Source of the DNA: Limnoperna fortunei
Taxonomy: Eukaryota; Mollusca; Bivalvia; Mytilida; Modiolidae
Reading direction: 5' to 3'
Assembly (NCBI GenBank): GCA_944474755.1
Contig: OX104124.1
Location: forward strand, 23,286,452-23,350,451
DNA length: 64,000 nucleotides
A program made the translations under genes and the position numbers. Below are positions 21,812-33,369 of the stretch, in pieces. The notes below the pieces were generated by a model. The model did no database searches. It was not told where the DNA came from and saw only the letters and a program-made list of their open reading frames with translations. Within the stretch, counting starts at the first letter, position 1, and the number at the start of each line of letters is the position of its first letter.

Positions 21812-22904
21812 GTAATTTTGGACTTTATTTTTCCTGCTTCTTTAAAGTGTAGGTCTCTCTTTCTATACCTCTCTCTTTATGTCTGTCACACATAAAGTCA
21901 GTCGTCTTTTCATAAAATTAAAATACATGGTTTGGTAATGGGAAAAGTAAATGTTGCGAGATCGGGCATTACATGTATGTCTCTTAGAGTAAACTTTTGA
22001 CATATTCTTCTTCAATTTTGTTTTCATTAAGGTTACTGTTATCGCCTCCTTTCAAACAACTACACATATGAGAACCTTAGAATATTAAGGAAAAAGCCTT
22101 GTCTACCCAACACAGGCCAAACAAGTCAAATATACAGTTTATAAGCTCACAATGGGTTGCATAAGTCAAAATCTATTAACTCTCCACATTGAGCTGCTAA
22201 GGCACTAGGCTAAACATGTTGCAGTCATAAATGTATATTGGCCTAGCTACAATTTTAAATATGCATCAAATCACTGTGACTAGATTTGACTCTAGTCCTT
22301 TTTAGAAACTATTTTCCGGACGTGCACCTCTGAGAAATCTTTTAATTATGTACTACTTTTAGGTAGATGACATTGAGGTAGACTTCTGGGTCGGCCTTGC
22401 CATTTAAAATCTTTTGAAATTACCTAAAAATTGTCAACTTGTTAAAACACTTTAAATCTGTCTGTTTTAAACTACTCAAAGAGATGTTAACATCATAAGA
22501 CTTCCCTCCAAACCAGTTTGAATCGGGGAGGGAAAACTACGCCAAAAACGGATAGGGATTATTTGATGTTTTCCTTGGCTCAACTTTGTTCACATGTTGT
22601 GGCCAACCTGCAAAGGAAACTACGCTTGAATAATAAAAATTAATAAATCGAAACTGGATGTGTTTCCAAAAGGGCTATAGTGAGCACTCGAACTCAACTC
22701 AAAGTATACTTTACATGGTATTCATGGTAATGATGAATAAGAGTGACATAACCACCAACAGCAGCAATTTAAAATCATCAATGGAAGGCAGTCTTAATGA
22801 AATTTAGATTCAATGAAATTTTAAATGTTCCATATTTTTATAATGATAGAAGAATCCTACAATTTTTATGGCCTTACCATGTATGTGGGTCAGACGTTTA
22901 GTTT
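21812..22904 (+). other. Intron DNA without recognisable content
   Basis: No coding signal and no repeat that I can place. It is the start of a 16.4-kb gap to the next collagen-like exon; most of the remainder is transposon DNA. Confidence 0.4.
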
Positions 22905-23122
22905 AACCGTTGTCTGTCTGTATGTACATCTGTAACACTTTTGTTAAGTTCTTGGATAAGGTACATAACCGGGATACTAGATGTTGGGATTCAATGATAT
23001 TATGCCACTAGATGTGTCTTTGCTAGGGCTACACCACCCAGTAGAAATTAGGTCAATGTGGCCTTTATTTTATACATGAACAACATTTGTTAATTTCTTG
23101 GTTAAGGTCCATACATTAGATA

Positions 23123-23333
23123 CTGTAAACCGGGAAATTTCGTGCCATATTTTTTTATGGATGGACGACTGACTGAGTTTTAGTATGTGCAGTTGTAAAT
23201 TTGCGCTGTAAATGATGCTGTTCAAAGACTACAATGGACAAAAAATATATTAGCGCCGTTTAATTTTCGCGCTTGCAATGTCAAAGCGAAAATTGTGAAA
23301 ATAAAACTGCTGCCAATATTTCCCGGTTTACAG
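23123..23333. mobile_element. mariner-type MITE (TA target)
   Basis: TA flanks both sides. The left end, CTGTAAACCGGGAAATTTCG, pairs with the complement of the right end, CTGTAAACCGGGAAATATTG. It is 211 bp with no ORF. Confidence 0.9.
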
Positions 23334-23350
23334 TACTACACGTTGAGGGT

Positions 23351-24623
23351 CAGGGATAGAGCTTAAGTTTTTTCCTTCAGGGGCCAGCTGGGCTCCTAAC
23401 CTTTAGAATTCTAGGGGCCCAACAAAAAAGTAAGGGGCCCAACTTTTTGTCAACACAATAGTTGCCTTTAAAACTATGATGTATATTTTTCATTAACGTA
23501 CCTCATTATTTAAAACCTTAGTCACGTTGTTTGTTATATTTAAATACTGAATTAAGATAATTTGTCTTGTCATTTATTTGCAAGTACATGTACATGTACT
23601 ACTTTGGTACAGTATCAAAACATTTGATAAATATACAGTGAACTAATAAATTGCATGTATTTTATTTGATACATTTAAGGCAAAACAATAATGTTATAAC
23701 AGGTCAAACAAAAAGATATGACAAAATCCTGAATGTCTACATCTGGTTCACTACAGTTTACTTTTTCTTTACCATTTATGGTAGAACAAACAACATGTAT
23801 AACCCATGTTACAACACGTATGGAAAAATACATTATTTTTCACATATGTATAATAGTAAATAAAATATTTTTTTAATCACTGCACATAAGATTGCTAAAA
23901 ACATTGTCCTCATTAAGTTCATCATCAGATCAAGCAGAATAAGAATCCTCAGTCACATTCATCAATCTCCTCTGCCATTTGCTCCATCTTGTCCAAAACT
24001 TTCATTTACATATTTCTCCTTACTTTTCCTTTTTTGTTCGTATTCTTTATTATATTATCGGTTTTCTTCTTCCGATTTTCTTTTCTTCGCCAGCTCTTCG
24101 ACTCCTTTTATATATCCCCACGTGGTTATTATGTTACTAGGAAGTGTGCAATGTACATGTAATGTAAAATTGATTACGGAGCAACTAAGATATGTTTTAT
24201 TTTGATTCAAATAAAAAATTCAAGAAACGGACATGACGCGAACTAAAAGACTTTTGTTCACAACTGAAAGCATATTAAAGAACTAAAAATGTTCAATGTT
24301 AAAATAAAAACACAACTCTCTTTGTTTATTTTAATATGTTCATCAATTGGGTAAAACGGAAATCGGTTCGTTCGATAATTAGAACTATGCATTATGGGAT
24401 ATCCTTTTGACAAGATTCTATTTATAGCGAAAGGGAAAACACGCGGCAGAGAAAACATGACTTCTAATTTCAACTGACGGAGAAGAATTTTCTGGTAATT
24501 ATCTTGGGCAGCTGTACAACACTTTTATAGTCGCCAGCTGGGCTAATCAGACAGAAACTTTTGGTCGCCCGCCCGAAATTCCACTCGCATTGGCGACTGG
24601 GCGACCGTTAAGTTTCATCCCTG
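23351..24623. mobile_element. Non-autonomous hAT-like element (CAGGGAT...ATCCCTG)
   Basis: The left end CAGGGATAGAGCTTAAGTTT and the complement of the right end CAGGGATGAAACTTAACGG share CAGGGAT and CTTAA. AGGGT directly flanks both ends; the true duplication could be read as up to 8 bp because of overlapping bases. It is 1,273 bp with no transposase. Subterminal GGGGCCCAAC and GGCGACTGGGCGAC words are present. Confidence 0.75.
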
Positions 24624-25105
24624 AGGGTCAATGGTATTTCACCACTAGATGTGTCTTGAGTAGCACTACACCACCCACTAGAAATTAGGTCACTGTGACC
24701 TATATTTTACGCATGAATTGGGTCCATATCTCATATACTACATGTTGGGAGTTAATGATATTTCACCACAAGATGTGTTTTGGGACTATTAATAGCACAA
24801 CACCACTTACTTTAAATTAGATCACTGTGACCTATATTTTAAGCATGAACAACTTCGATTAATTTATTGGTTTAGGTCGATATTACAGGTACTAGACGAT
24901 CTTCCAATTTTGTCAAAACCGACATTGTCTCGAGATTAAAGGAAGAAAATTGGATCCCGAATATATATTAAAAGAAGAAAAATATCAAACGTAACAAATT
25001 TGTGTGTAAAAAAAAAATTTCTTTCAGGCCAATATTAACTGTTAATAGTCTAAGCTCAACCAAGTTGACCTATAATTTTTCCCTACTTGACCTTTTCAGG
25101 GAGTA

Positions 25106-26025
25106 CTGTGAAATACTTTTTATTCGTGGGGTATCAATTTCGTGGTTTTCGTGGAGGCCTCGGACCACGAAATTAAAAATCCAACGAAGAATCAAACTTC
25201 ATTAACAGATGGGAACTTGGGAACAACGATCCTAAAATGTAACATATGATTTTGTGGTTCAATCCATTACTAATGTTCAGCTCAAAATCCATCTTAATGA
25301 TTATGTTACAGGTTTCATGTTCGAATTGTGTTTTTATTAAATGTAGGTATTATTTAATTGTAAAGCGTACGAAGAAACATCGACTTCCGTTCAAGGTGGG
25401 GATATATGAGGTGTTCATTTTCGATGTTAAAAAGTAACAAATTATTATCGGAATTATGAGTTTGGTTGCTCCTTTGAACATAAATTAAAATAACCAATAA
25501 AATATTTAAAAGATAAGCTTTACTTTATCTTTATTAGTGCATTTCAATGACACGCTATATCAAATGGATGTTATGATAATATCGATCGTGGCACAAATGA
25601 CATTAAATTACACCTTTGTATTTATTGCTACTCAACACATGAAGTGACAAATGCCCTTCGGCTAGGAATGCTTCTATAGATAACAATTAGAGAATTAAAT
25701 AGACTCAAAGTAGTTTTTATTGCAATTAATCAATTAATTAATACATTACCGTGTTTATAATTAGCTATTGATTTCCGTGTTGTTAATTTTACATTCGTTA
25801 CCATGCGCGTAAACAACATCAGGTAATGAAACTGTTTTGTCTTCTTTATATGTTGATGTTTATTATCAACAGTGAACATGATTCTGCTGTAATAATTTAT
25901 TTTGATCGCTACCTCACTTTTTGCATTTTTGGAAACCGTCAGTCCATGAATTTAAGGACCCACGAACATGTCAAATTTCACCAAACGACGAAAATTGATA
26001 CCCACGAATTTCAGTACTTTCACAG
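25106..26025. mobile_element. MITE with long TACTGTGAAA...ATTCGTGG inverted ends
   Basis: TA flanks. The left end, CTGTGAAATACTTTTTATTC then GTGGGGTATCAATTTCGTGG, pairs with the right-end complement CTGTGAAAGTACTGAAATTC then GTGGGTATCAATTTTCGT. It is 920 bp. No credible ORF. A mariner/pogo-type target site. Confidence 0.8.
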
Positions 26026-26231
26026 TATTCTAATTGACGAGTTTTTCCGGTTTTAACCAAATTTGAAGATCATCTATACATATTGGGGTCATTGATATTT
26101 CAAGAACAGGAGGGCTATCTCCCAGTGGCTCATTGACATATTTTCTAGTTTATTTTTAGTGGTGCACTGTATCTCTTGAAGACCTGAGTTTTACTGGGTT
26201 GCTGAGACCTGTAGCCAAACAAGGTCATTTG

Positions 26232-26505
26232 TCTCTTCAGAATCAGGTACTATATCATATTGGGCATTTACAGTATTTAAAGTGATTTTCTTCAAATTTT
26301 TGGATGAAATATGAGTGACAGTGGAGTCCTAATGCCAAATAAAAAATAATGTGTTTCTGGTTCTTGTCTCTTTTCAGAATCATGTACTATATCATATTGG
26401 GCATTTACAGTATTTAAAGTGACTGTCTTAGAATTTTGGGGTAAAATATGAGTGACAGTGGAGCCCTAATGCCAAATAAAAAATGTATGTTTCTGGTTTC
26501 CCTAC
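26232..26505. repeat. ~135-bp tandem duplication
   Basis: TCTTTTCAGAATC, ATATTGGGCATTTACAGTAT and ATATGAGTGACAGTGGAG each occur twice at an offset of about 135 bp, ending with ATGCCAAATAAAAAAT twice. Confidence 0.8.
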
Positions 26506-26643
26506 CTACCCTAGTTTTTCATGCTGACCCTTACCTTTTTATTGCCATTTTTGCATACACACACGTGTTTACTCCACATTTTATACTCAAGGTAAAGAAA
26601 AATTAAAAAAAAATAAATCCCTACCTTCCAACCCTATTTTTAC

Positions 26644-26808
26644 CCCCTGCAACATATTCGGGGGTGGGGGAGGGCATTAAGTTTTACTCGTGTCCGTCCG
26701 TACATCAGATTGTTTTTTTTTTTGTTGGGGGACTTACCATGATGTAATGTATGTCCTATTAAAGCGATTTTCAGATGGCTTGGTAAGCTACTTCCTGTTT
26801 GCCGATAA
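26644..26808. repeat. Partial GGGGGCATTAAGTTTTAC-family repeat
   Basis: Contains CCCCCTGCAACATATTCGGG, AGGGCATTAAGTTTTACTCG and the ACTTCCTGTTTGCC end motif. Confidence 0.65.
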
Positions 26809-26813
26809 TTTTT

Positions 26814-27670
26814 CAGTGTTCAATCTAGAATTAGGCCTAAAGGGGTCATGATGGCCCTAATAACTTATCATAGGGGGCCAGAATTTATAGCTAGGGGTCA
26901 ATAAAACCTATATAGAGACATGACAACCGGACGAATAGGGAAGGCGTATGATTCAGTTTGCTAAAACAAAATCCCTTCACTACCGGTTGCTGTAATTTTA
27001 GCCCACTTTAACGATTGTTAATGTGCCTTGTTAAAGTGGACGTTCTAAAATTACAGCAACTGGTAGTGGAGGGATTTCTTTTATTAGTTTTTATGCAGAT
27101 GGAACATGTCATGTGTTGCTTATCTTTATCAAAATGAAGCCAATCTTTATATTTAATATCAGATAACCATCGAGCCTGAAATTTTTGTGTGACACTGATA
27201 GGACTCGATGTTGACTGAGAGCTTGATGCAGTCCGCGGCGCCGATTGTGTTATGTTTCAGCTTCTTTCTTCTTCTTTGTTCGCATTCTCTGTCGGCGCGG
27301 TACCCGCTTCATTTTCATTTTCATCCGTTTATGCACGTTTATGTCCAATGAGAGTAAAATATGAAGAAATACGCTTAATCTAGAAGCATGAACAACACGT
27401 TATAAAAAAAATCGATAATATATTGTCTACGTTATTTAGACGCTTGCTAAATCGTAATTGTATATGATAAAAAGCGTACTTAGGACCGAGAATACAGTTA
27501 AATTTCCGGTATATTTTAAAGGGGCTTTGTCAAAGCTGTTGACTATGTGGGAATTTCTCAAAGCTGTGTAAATTACGTTGCGCCAGTAATGACCCAGGAA
27601 GTTTTTTAAGCGCGCCAATTCAACAAAAAATGCGGGAATGGCGCAATGGCGCTCTCTAGATTGAACACTG
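26814..27670. mobile_element. CAGTGTTCAATCTAGA MITE, copy A
   Basis: Perfect 16-bp terminal inverted repeats CAGTGTTCAATCTAGA, flanked by ATTTTT on both sides (26808-26813, 27671-27676). It is 857 bp. Internal inverted pieces (CCCTTCACTACCGGTTGCTG at 26976 and its complement at 27050) form a foldback. No transposase. The ends resemble hAT. Confidence 0.85.
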
Positions 27671-27676
27671 ATTTTT

Positions 27677-27790
27677 TAGCTCACCTGACCCAAAGGGTCA
27701 TGTGAGCTATTGTTATCACTTTGCGTCCGTCGTCGTCGTCATCGTCGTCGTCTGTAAACTTTTTACATTTTAATCTTCTTCTCTGAAACC
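27677..27790. repeat. Head of the GCTCACCTG dispersed repeat, cut by the hAT insertion
   Basis: TTAGCTCACCTGACCC, TGTGAGCTATTGTTATCAC, a GTC/GTCATC microsatellite and CTTCTTCTCTGAAACC follow in the order seen in the related copy at 49756-49880. The repeat resumes after the hAT element at 35726. Confidence 0.85.
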
Positions 27791-28124
27791 CAGGGTTGCC
27801 ACGCACCCGGGAAAACGGGAAAAGTCCTTGAATTTCGAAATTTGCGTTCCAGGTCGGGAAACATCCGTGAAAACGCGAAAAAACGAACAAATCCGGGAAA
27901 AATCCTTAATTTTGATCGCGATTAGTAAGTTCGGCACGAGTTGTCTTCCCCTTGCTTAAGTAGAACAGTTCGCCCCATACGGAAGATCGTCCCTTACATT
28001 GAAAATAATGAAGTTTTTGGGGCGAAATGTATGGGTCGAGTTTTATAAGATTCCGAGTCTTTCCAGCGTTTGACACTAAGGAATTTGTAGAGCATGATGC
28101 GGTCGTCAAATTGATCCAGATAAT

Positions 28125-28748
28125 ATGGCGGGTTTCATGAAATCATATTTTGATTACCAGTTGAAAGGCTCAAATTTATTCCCTCCTACGCTCGCTATAA
28201 ACTCGAATACCATACAAGACGATTTGTTGATCCCATATATTAAAACGGTATCCGGTAAAAGCATCAAACAACTGGATTTTCTTCCAAGAACTTTGACAAT
28301 TGCAAATCAGTACTCAGAATCCAGAACGGCTCAAGCTGTGGTTGAATTAGCAGAATGCAAAAGCCTCACGTCGTTATGTTTTGAGCGAGTGTTGTATATT
28401 AACCCCACACAAGCTTTGTATCTAATTTGTGAACTTGAACACTTAAAAGTCTTTAAATTTAGTCCAAGGTGGATCAGGAACTTGTCAGCTTGGAGGGACA
28501 TCAGTGTCCATCATCCAAACATTCAATTTGGGGATGATTTTTATCATATGTGCGTAAGAGTGGAGAGGGGGATTTCAACATTACATTTCGATGCAATGTA
28601 CGACTCCGCACCATACTGGGCTAAAGAAGATGTTGAATCAGATAGCTGTTCATCCGAAACAACCATTTATTTGGACTTGAGTGGTGATGAAACTGATGGT
28701 GCAACATTTTCCGATGATACAGTGTCTTATGTTGATGCAGATTTTTGA
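28125..28748 (+). CDS. 207-aa ORF of unknown function inside the hAT element
   Basis: An ATG in a fair context (ATAATATGG) opens an uninterrupted 207-codon frame. The middle (about residues 62-115) looks like leucine-rich-repeat or F-box-protein sequence: LDFLPRTLTIANQY, CKSLTSLCFERVL, LEHLKVFKFSP. The last ~50 residues are acidic and Ser/Thr-rich (VESDSCSSETT, DLSGDETDG). No signal peptide or membrane segment is seen. It shares strand with the transposase and lies 330 bp inside the left end. A good splice donor (TTAAG|GTAGGT, 28756/28757) follows the stop, and an acceptor lies directly before the transposase ATG, so both could share one transcript. It may be a captured host fragment or an accessory transposition protein. 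Coding status is likely, role unknown. Confidence 0.6.
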   Translation: MAGFMKSYFDYQLKGSNLFPPTLAINSNTIQDDLLIPYIKTVSGKSIKQLDFLPRTLTIANQYSESRTAQAVVELAECKSLTSLCFERVLYINPTQALYLICELEHLKVFKFSPRWIRNLSAWRDISVHHPNIQFGDDFYHMCVRVERGISTLHFDAMYDSAPYWAKEDVESDSCSSETTIYLDLSGDETDGATFSDDTVSYVDADF

Positions 28749-28987
28749 TCTTTAAGGTAGGTTTAGGCCTAGTAAAAGTAAAATAAAAAAGGTTATGTTT
28801 CCAGTTAGCCCACTGACCCTATTTTTTACCCCATTCAACTCAAACTTTTTAATTCCAACTTCAAAAAAAGTTTTCATTCTTGTTTGTAAAAGTTTGCAGA
28901 TTTTTTTTATCGCAATACAATACTTTCATATGATTTATCAGAACATGTTAATTGATCAAGTTTTTGTACATGTACATGTATGACTTG

Positions 28988-29748
28988 CAGGGAATTTTTT
29001 AGCGCTCGCCACTTTCGTCATTGACGAAATCATTTGAAAATTGACGATAGATTTCTAAATCAATTTCGTCACCCGATTTCCAACAAGTACTAAAATTTTT
29101 CGTTACAAATTCATTCTACATGTCTACCAATTGTAAAACGACATATTTATGACCCCGAAGCCAATTAACAGGAAATTTAATTATGTCACCTCGATAGTTT
29201 TAAACAGCAGGTGTCAATCGCCGAATCGATGTTTTTACAGGTAATCCGATTAACATGATAAAGTGGTGCTCCTGGTCAATATACGCAAAAAAAGTGTCGT
29301 AGATCGTACTGATGCGCACAGACTTCCACCTTTTGATAAAATATGTAATGCAAATAAAAATTGCAAAGATTTTGCGTATTTCACTCATTTTCGTATGTTT
29401 TGCTGATTTCAAATGGATTACGCGCCATTTGTGTACATCCGAGATTTGTCTAAATACCGTTGGCTACCACTTAGAAAACGAAGAGTACAACGGCCCTTAA
29501 TGAAAAATTGTTACCGATTGATATACAAACACTTTTTAAATAAGTTTTAAAATTAAAATTCTTTGAAAATTTATAAACATTTTGTTATAATCATTTTTTA
29601 AAACAATTTATACACTGCAATTGAAAGAATACAGTTTTTGTTTACTATGATATTTCACCAGTACAATGAATGCATGCTTCTATGCAGATGCTTATACGGC
29701 TCATCCGCTAAAGTGACTAAAGCCTTCAAAATCCTAAAAAATTCCCTG
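28988..29748. mobile_element. CAGGGAATTTTTTAG MITE, complete copy
   Basis: Perfect 15-bp inverted ends CAGGGAATTTTTTAG, flanked by GACTTG on both sides (28982-28987, 29749-29754). It is 761 bp and lies in the probable intron between the two hAT ORFs. A partial copy lies at 7615-7815. No transposase. Confidence 0.9.
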
Positions 29749-29929
29749 GACTTGAAATGTTGTTTAGTCCTAAAAATTAATGAAAAACAGATGTGGAAAT
29801 TGTTCACCATTTCATGATTTAAATAAGTTGGGGAACAGATACAGACAGTAGTTTTCCGGTCACACTAATTAGCACCCAGAAGCATCTGTTTCACCAAAAA
29901 TATGATCAGAAGAAAAAAAATAAATACAA

Positions 29930-30115
29930 AATAAATCCGACCTACCGCCCTACATGTAATTTATTGGGGGGGGGGGGGGGGGGTTTCAATCAAGGGTTCG
30001 ATATTCCTTATTTCAATAGTGCCTAACCAAATTTCAGTTCAGTTTTTACCTATATTTTTCAACTTTTTTTTGTCCAAGGGGGCCCGAACCTCCCCTGGCT
30101 AAGGGTATGATAATG
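29930..30115. repeat. G-run and repeat shared with an insertion in the satellite
   Basis: A run of about 18 G (29966-29983) is followed by AATAGTGCCTAACCAAATTTCAGTT, TTTTGTCCAAGGGGG and CTGGCTAAGGGTAT. The same words in the same order form the insertion at 61813-61980 in the satellite array. Confidence 0.7.
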
Positions 30116-30933
30116 TTACATAAAAAGTAACATTGTATTATTACCCGAATCAATATTATGAAAGTGGAAATGGATACCAATGTAGTATGGTGAATGATTA
30201 CAGCGGCGGCAGGCAGGGAAATTAACTTTCTAAAAAATTTTCTTAGAAACTACCAAGGGACTGATTCTTTAACTTACATGTACATTTTAGCTGTTTTCGG
30301 GTTTGTCGCACATCTGCATGTACTTCCTGTATAGCATCATAGTGATTTTTTACCCCCCACTCCCCAAACTTTGTACATGTTACATAATAATCACTTCAAG
30401 TTTTCTATCCAGGATTTTTATAAGGGCAGGGTGCTAGCTGAAAAGGGCACTTTTTGACGCGAACAACATTTATGGAGGGACTGTTCGTCCATCTGTACAG
30501 ATTGGTTTCCATGTGATCAACTTTGGTTACATTCATGGTTGTCAGATTGTTCTGAAATTATGTCTCCCCACTATGGTGACGAGTTTATCGTGTTAGTGTG
30601 TCTGTCCTTCAGTCACAAAGTTTGTCTGCGCAACTCCTGAAACTACAAAACGGAATTTTATGAAACTTGATATGTATGAAGTATGCCATATGTAGTTGTG
30701 TATACTAACAGGAATATTTTATTCGAAAAATTTTGTGGGAGTTGTGTCCCTTTGGCAGTTTGAACTTAGAAAATATGGGGGAAGTATTAATATGATGGGC
30801 ATCAGCAATTGGTTACCAGACCGTAACTCAAAAAGTTTTCAACTGATAATTTAATGAAACTTTGGGATATTGTTATATATATACAATTTGAGAAAGTATT
30901 AGTATCACATTTTGCATTGCAATTCTTTTTCAG

Positions 30934-33267
30934 ATGTCGTGCACTTTCCAAGATAAATGGTTGGCTGATGATTTTTATAAACTTTGGCTTCAAAAGGTTC
31001 CAAACAATGAAAATGCAGGATTTTGTAAACTTTGCCGGAAAACAATTGATCTCACTTCGATGGGTCACTCCGCTATTAAATCTCACATGAAAGGACAAAA
31101 ACATAAAACTTTAATTGAATCTTTGCAAACACAGCAAACTCTTAATGATGTTGTACCGCAATCAGCACCGGTATGTTCCACAGCTACAACAAGCGCTAGT
31201 GCTCCTGCCACAAAAAGTGGAACAATTTTGAATTATATTTCAAAAAATCAATCACTGACTGCAGAAATATGGTGGTGTCTGAACACCATTATGCAGAACC
31301 ATTCGTTTAACTCAAATGAAGACATTGGATTTCTTTTCAAACAGATGTTTAATGACTCAGAAATAGCAAAAGACTTTACATGTGGCAAAACAAAAAGCAT
31401 GTATTTATGTGTTTTTGGAATTGCGCCATATTTTGAATTATTACTTGAAAGGAAAGTTAAGGGAGAACCCTATGTTTTGCTTTTCGATGAATCCTTAAAT
31501 CAAGACCTACAAAAAAAACAAATGGATATCTTAGTTCGACATTGGGAAGACAACAAGGTATTAAGCAGATATTACACTTCAGACTTTCTTGGGCATGCAT
31601 GTGCAACAGATTTAGTGGGTACATTTGAAAACAAGGTTGAGAAAAAATTGGGTCTTCTAAATATTGTTCAACTTTCAATGGACGGACCTAATGTCAACTG
31701 GGCAGCATTTGATAAATTAGAAAACAAGATTGAAAAGGAATATAACACAAAGCTAATAAATGTAGGATCTTGTGGCTTGCATACGGTTCACAATGCAGTG
31801 AGGGCAGGGGTCAATGCTACAAAGTGGGATGTCTCTAATCAACTTTCCGCAATGCACACTTTATTCGATAATGTACCAGCTAGAAGGGAGGATTATGAAG
31901 AGGTAACACAATCAAATCTATACCCTCTTGCGTTTTGTGCCCATAGATGGGTAGAAAATGTCCGTGTGATTGAAAGGGCTTTGGAAGTCATTCCATATTT
32001 ACAAAAGTACTTTGATGCTGTAGAAAAGAAAAAAGTTAAAAATCCAGGGACTAAATCATATGAAACAGTCAAAGCAATGCTTAAAGATCCATTTACAAAA
32101 GCAAGATTAACATTCATTTTATCTGTTGCGAAACAGGTGGAGAGTTTCTTGATAGTTTATCAGTGTGATAAGCCCATGATACCTTTTTTAGCGAATGACT
32201 TAGCTGAGCTATTAAGACGCTGCCTGGAAAGATTTGTTAAAAGCTCAGTAATGGAAGAAGCAAATACGATTGTTAAGCTTTTGAAAGTCAAACACAGTAA
32301 GAAGGAGAATAGGAAGATCCTGAAAGAAGTAGATTTGGGCTTTGTAGCCCAATCTGAAGTACAGGCGATAGAAAATGGCAAGAAAGCCAGTGATCTTCAA
32401 GTAATGGAGTATAGAAGACAGTGTGTGGACTTTTTGGATAAGCTTGTTACCAAAATAAATGAAAAATCTCCACTAGCATACAGTCTCGTAAGGTATTTAG
32501 CATCCTTTGACCCTGTGCTATTTAGCTTAGATGAAGAAAAAACTCAAGATAGATTCAGAGGGGTCCTAAATGTGCTGAGCAATTTGAAACGAGTGAAATT
32601 ACAAGATTGTGACAAAATTTATTCAGAATTCAAAAAGTTTGTCTCAAGCAACAAGCGCAAGTCTACCTTCAAGGATTTCGACAAAAGCTCCGACCGAGTT
32701 GACACACTATTTTATACTGAAATGCATGACATGGCTGAATACAAGAATGTTTGGCCGATAATAAGCTTATTACTGTTACTTTCACACGGCCAAGCCACCG
32801 TAGAAAGAGGTTTCTCTGTCAACAAAGAGGTTAGTGAATTACATTTAAAAGAAGAGTGTCTGGTTGCTAAACGAGTCATTAAGGATCATGTAAAATGTAT
32901 TGGGGGACTTCAGTGTATGTCTATTACAAAAGAGTTACTGCAATATGCTAAATCAGCAAGACAGAGGTATCATGATAATCTAGAAGAGAATAGAGTTGAG
33001 AAGGAAAGAAGAAAAAAGGGAGAAAAAAGGAGACAGGTAGAAGAAGAATTGAAGGAATTGCGAAAAAAAGCAAAACTTGTGCAAGAGTCCATTAATCTTC
33101 TTGACAATGATGCAGACAAAGCTGCTGACAAGGCAGAAAAGCTTCAATCCATCCCACATATTACAGAGTCTAACTCGCTGAGAAAGAAGAGTCGGGAAAA
33201 GGCTGAGGACCTTTTGAAATTAAATAAGCTTATTCAGGATAAATCACAGGAGTTATCAAATATGTAG
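30934..33267 (+). CDS. hAT-family transposase, 777 aa
   Basis: Catalyses excision and insertion of the surrounding hAT element. Residues 31-57 form a BED-like zinc finger (C31, C34, H51, H57). A Ser/Thr/Ala-rich linker follows (about 70-100). The RNase-H-type core has D185 in LLFDESLNQ, D250 in LSMDGPNVNW, the CGLHTVHNAV block with its Cys/His pair, and HRWVENVRV. E624 sits in the C-terminal dimerisation block (QATVERGFSVNKE). A long basic coiled coil (about 690-777, e.g. EKERRKKGEKRRQVEEE) ends the protein and is longer than is usual for hAT. The ATG at 30934 follows a perfect acceptor (TCTTTTTCAG), implying a spliced leader. No stop or frameshift breaks the frame. It belongs to the less familiar hAT branch lacking a standard hATC sequence. 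Confidence 0.85.
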   Translation: MSCTFQDKWLADDFYKLWLQKVPNNENAGFCKLCRKTIDLTSMGHSAIKSHMKGQKHKTLIESLQTQQTLNDVVPQSAPVCSTATTSASAPATKSGTILNYISKNQSLTAEIWWCLNTIMQNHSFNSNEDIGFLFKQMFNDSEIAKDFTCGKTKSMYLCVFGIAPYFELLLERKVKGEPYVLLFDESLNQDLQKKQMDILVRHWEDNKVLSRYYTSDFLGHACATDLVGTFENKVEKKLGLLNIVQLSMDGPNVNWAAFDKLENKIEKEYNTKLINVGSCGLHTVHNAVRAGVNATKWDVSNQLSAMHTLFDNVPARREDYEEVTQSNLYPLAFCAHRWVENVRVIERALEVIPYLQKYFDAVEKKKVKNPGTKSYETVKAMLKDPFTKARLTFILSVAKQVESFLIVYQCDKPMIPFLANDLAELLRRCLERFVKSSVMEEANTIVKLLKVKHSKKENRKILKEVDLGFVAQSEVQAIENGKKASDLQVMEYRRQCVDFLDKLVTKINEKSPLAYSLVRYLASFDPVLFSLDEEKTQDRFRGVLNVLSNLKRVKLQDCDKIYSEFKKFVSSNKRKSTFKDFDKSSDRVDTLFYTEMHDMAEYKNVWPIISLLLLLSHGQATVERGFSVNKEVSELHLKEECLVAKRVIKDHVKCIGGLQCMSITKELLQYAKSARQRYHDNLEENRVEKERRKKGEKRRQVEEELKELRKKAKLVQESINLLDNDADKAADKAEKLQSIPHITESNSLRKKSREKAEDLLKLNKLIQDKSQELSNM

Positions 33268-33369
33268 TGTATTAACTATTCATTCAGTTGTTAGTGTATT
33301 CATGCTGTTGTTTGGCCTGGTCATGATAGTGGGTCAGACATTTAGTTTAATTTATGATTTTGTTTTTAA

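Larger units (their letters stand above)
22905..24890. repeat. Old ~150-bp tandem repeat split by two insertions
   Basis: The words CCACTAGATGTGTCTT, CACCACCCA-TAGAAATTAGGTCA and GGTCCATA recur in 22975-23118 and 24640-24880. Two elements (23123-23333 and 23351-24623) interrupt one unit. Removing them joins ATACATTAGATA to CTACACGTTGAGGGTCAATGG, which agrees with the intact sister unit at 24722-24760. Confidence 0.75.

Noticed and set aside
31893..32381. Minus-strand frames of 73-74 aa
   Set aside because: Antisense shadows of the hAT transposase.
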